From the NCBI GenBank assembly GCA_021778815.1, contig JAJYBW010000030.1:1-14983 (forward strand): 14,983 nucleotides of DNA, read 5' to 3'. The stretch comes from Acidobacteriota bacterium (lineage in GTDB: Bacteria; Acidobacteriota; Terriglobia; Terriglobales; Acidobacteriaceae). Shown here piece by piece: positions 13,309-14,983 of the stretch (positions are counted from its first letter, which is position 1; the number at the start of each line of letters is the position of its first letter). The notes under the pieces are model-generated. The model saw only the letters and a program-made list of their open reading frames with translations, was not told the DNA's origin and made no database searches. The position numbers were made by a program, and so were the translations under genes.

Positions 13309-14751
13309 ATGCCGAAAACCCGCAAGGAAAAAGATTCTCTTGGCACGATTGCTGTTCCCGCGCGAGCCTATTATGGCGCGCAGACTGTTCGGGCCGTCCA
13401 CAACTATCCCATCTCCGGGATGCGCGCGCATTCCGTGCTGATCGGGGCCATCGGCATGGTCAAGCGCGCTGCCGCCGAGACCAATAAAAAACTCGGGCTG
13501 ATCGACGCGCATCGTGCCGACGCCATTTCAAAAGCTGCGCAGGAGGGCATCGACGGCAAGTGGGATGAGCAATTTCTCGTCGACGTCTTCCAGGCTGGTG
13601 CCGGCGTCAGTTTCCACATGAACGCCAATGAGGTCATTGCCAATCGCGCCAACGATCTGCTTGGCGGCAAGCTTGGCGAATACGCCCCCGTCCATCCCAA
13701 CGACCACGTGAACTACGGTCAGTCCACCAACGATGTTTTTCCCACCGCCATGCGCCTGGGAACGTTGCTGGCGCTCGAAACGCTCTACCCGGTTCTCGAT
13801 TCGCTCGCGCGCAGCTTCGAAAAACAAGCCAAAGAATTCGACAGCATTCTCAAATCCGGTCGCACGCACCTGCAGGACGCTGTCCCGATCCGTCTCGGGC
13901 AGGAATTTGCGGCTTACGCCGTTGCTATCCGCAAGGCGCGCGCCAACATCACGCAGCAAGCCGAGGGCCTGCGCGAACTCGGCCTGGGCGGGTCCGCAGT
14001 CGGCACCGGCATCAACACGCATCCGCGGTATCGTGCCGAGGCCATTGCGCGTCTCGCCAAGCTCTCCGGCCAGAAACTCACCGCCGCCCGCGACATGCGC
14101 TGGGCTATGCAATCGAATGCCTGCATGGCGGACATAAGCGCTGCGCTGCGCACGCTCGCGCTGGAAATTATTCGCATCTCGAACGACCTGCGCCTGCTCG
14201 CCTCCGGCCCCAACACCGGCCTGGCAGAAATCGTTCTGCCCAGCCTGCAGCCGGGCTCTTCGATCATGCCCGGCAAAATCAATCCCGTGATGGCAGAGCT
14301 GGCTGCCATGGTTTGCTTCCAGGTCATTGGCAATGACACGGCCGTCGCCTACGCGGTGCAGGCCGGCCAGTTGGAGCTGAACGTGATGATGCCCACCATG
14401 GCCTACAACGTCCTGCAGTCCATCACCATCCTCGCCAACATGCTGCGGCAGTTCGATGGGTATTGCATCGCCGGCATCAACGCGAATCGCGCCCGTTGCC
14501 AGCAATATGCGGAGAGCACCGTCTCGCTCGCCACCGCGTTGAATCCCTACATCGGCTACGCCAAAGCCGCGGAGATCGTGAAGGAATCTGTCGCCAGCGG
14601 TCGCACCATCGTCGAGCTTGCGCGCGAGCAACATCTGCTCAGCGAAAAAGAAATCGCCGAGATTCTCGACCCCAAACGGATGACCGAACCGCAGCTTCCT
14701 TTGAAGGCCGCCAGGAAGCGCGACGCCCGCAGCCCGCGCCGCAAAAACTAA
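13309..14751 (+). CDS. aspA: Aspartate ammonia-lyase (aspartase/class II fumarase superfamily)
   Basis: This cytoplasmic tetrameric enzyme is expected to convert L-aspartate to fumarate and ammonia. The 480-residue product has the superfamily signature GSSIMPGKINP at 316-326, with the probable catalytic Ser318 on the mobile loop, GRTHLQDAVP at 184-193, and HVNYGQSTNDVFPTA at 133-147. Features closer to aspartase than to fumarase C are VIGNDTAVAYAVQAGQLELNVMMP at about 339-362 (fumarases usually have GNFELNVFKP) and QAGAGVSFHMNANEVIANRA at 96-115. Adenylosuccinate and argininosuccinate lyases are excluded by these motifs. The last 25 residues are a basic tail (KAARKRDARSPRRKN) beyond the usual end. 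The ATG has a good AGGAGC upstream. Fumarase II activity remains a minor alternative. Confidence 0.87.
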   Translation: MPKTRKEKDSLGTIAVPARAYYGAQTVRAVHNYPISGMRAHSVLIGAIGMVKRAAAETNKKLGLIDAHRADAISKAAQEGIDGKWDEQFLVDVFQAGAGVSFHMNANEVIANRANDLLGGKLGEYAPVHPNDHVNYGQSTNDVFPTAMRLGTLLALETLYPVLDSLARSFEKQAKEFDSILKSGRTHLQDAVPIRLGQEFAAYAVAIRKARANITQQAEGLRELGLGGSAVGTGINTHPRYRAEAIARLAKLSGQKLTAARDMRWAMQSNACMADISAALRTLALEIIRISNDLRLLASGPNTGLAEIVLPSLQPGSSIMPGKINPVMAELAAMVCFQVIGNDTAVAYAVQAGQLELNVMMPTMAYNVLQSITILANMLRQFDGYCIAGINANRARCQQYAESTVSLATALNPYIGYAKAAEIVKESVASGRTIVELAREQHLLSEKEIAEILDPKRMTEPQLPLKAARKRDARSPRRKN

Positions 14752-14983
14752 AGTCACGGCCGAAAATCTAACCCTCAACCTTTGCCACTTTGTCACCCAG
14801 AGCACCCGCGCCATCGCATCCTTTACTACTTTCTGCTCCCTGGTGCCTGGTCGCTGAATCCCGATGACAGGCATTCCCGCGGTTGATACCTTCCACGATT
14901 CCCCGGAGCAAGGTTTCCAACCGCAGCCAATCTCGCATGGCCTTACAATGGGAGGTAACACGATTCCCCTGAAAGCACGCAAA
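14752..14983. other. Terminal non-coding stretch, possibly the leader of a next gene
   Basis: No clear gene or terminator is seen after aspA. At the very end a short open frame starts at ATG 14948 (MGGNTIPLKARK) and runs off the window. The same bases contain GGAGGTAA at 14950-14957, a fine Shine-Dalgarno for a start a few bases later, and TTACAAT at 14943-14949 resembles a -10 box. These readings exclude one another in part, and the window ends before they can be decided. Confidence 0.25.

Noticed and set aside
13309..14751. Class II fumarase (fumC) as the identity of this lyase
   Set aside because: The GQLELNVMMP and VIGNDTAVA segments follow the aspartase pattern rather than the fumarase GNFELNVFKP pattern; kept only as a minor alternative.
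13528..14982. A 484-codon open frame on the minus strand opposite aspA
   Set aside because: It is the antisense of a strongly conserved lyase gene; long antisense frames are common in codon-biased GC-rich genes. No domain motif is visible.

Overview
The window reads as an ordinary chromosomal stretch of a moderately GC-rich bacterium (hand counts of sampled blocks run about 45-63 % GC). I suspect Acidobacteriota. The clues are a fused 3-dehydroquinate dehydratase/shikimate dehydrogenase, a YpdA-type flavoprotein reductase, a lone GvpL/F-family gene and the general gene style. This is inference from protein style only; no rRNA or other phylogenetic marker is present. I see no tRNA, rRNA, CRISPR array, insertion sequence or phage gene.

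Layout. (1) 37-2109, minus: an M3-family zinc oligopeptidase. It is divergent from (2) 2429-4499, plus: aroDE followed, with an 8-base overlap, by a small coiled-coil membrane protein. (3) 4500-4955: a 456-base gap with several inverted repeats and a possible promoter. (4) 4956-5699, plus: a solitary GvpL/GvpF-family gene closed by a very clear intrinsic terminator at 5734-5768. (5) 9786 down to 5848, minus: three genes in a row, ypdA-like reductase, membrane histidine kinase and pgsA. (6) 9935-10337, plus: a universal stress protein gene whose 5' part is broken by a small deletion with frameshift. (7) 11995 down to 10481, minus: class I fumarase. (8) 12105-12563, plus: an SRPBCC-fold protein, tail to tail with (9) 13187 down to 12560, minus: a 66-residue protein overlapping a small nucleotidyltransferase. 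(10) 13309-14751, plus: aspartate ammonia-lyase. The last 230 bases hold no clear gene.

How the genes fit together. Aspartase and class I fumarase could together turn aspartate into fumarate and then malate, feeding the TCA cycle, although they are separated and on opposite strands. AroDE does steps 3 and 4 of the shikimate pathway. PgsA makes the precursor of phosphatidylglycerol. The YpdA-like enzyme suggests low-molecular-weight thiol homeostasis. Most of the window is housekeeping. The points that deserve a second look are the disrupted usp gene, a hairpin that would hide the aroDE Shine-Dalgarno, the isolated gvpL/F gene with a palindrome in its leader, the 53-base dual-coding overlap in the nucleotidyltransferase pair, and the missing Cys in the YpdA-like protein. 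I found no clearly new multi-gene system.
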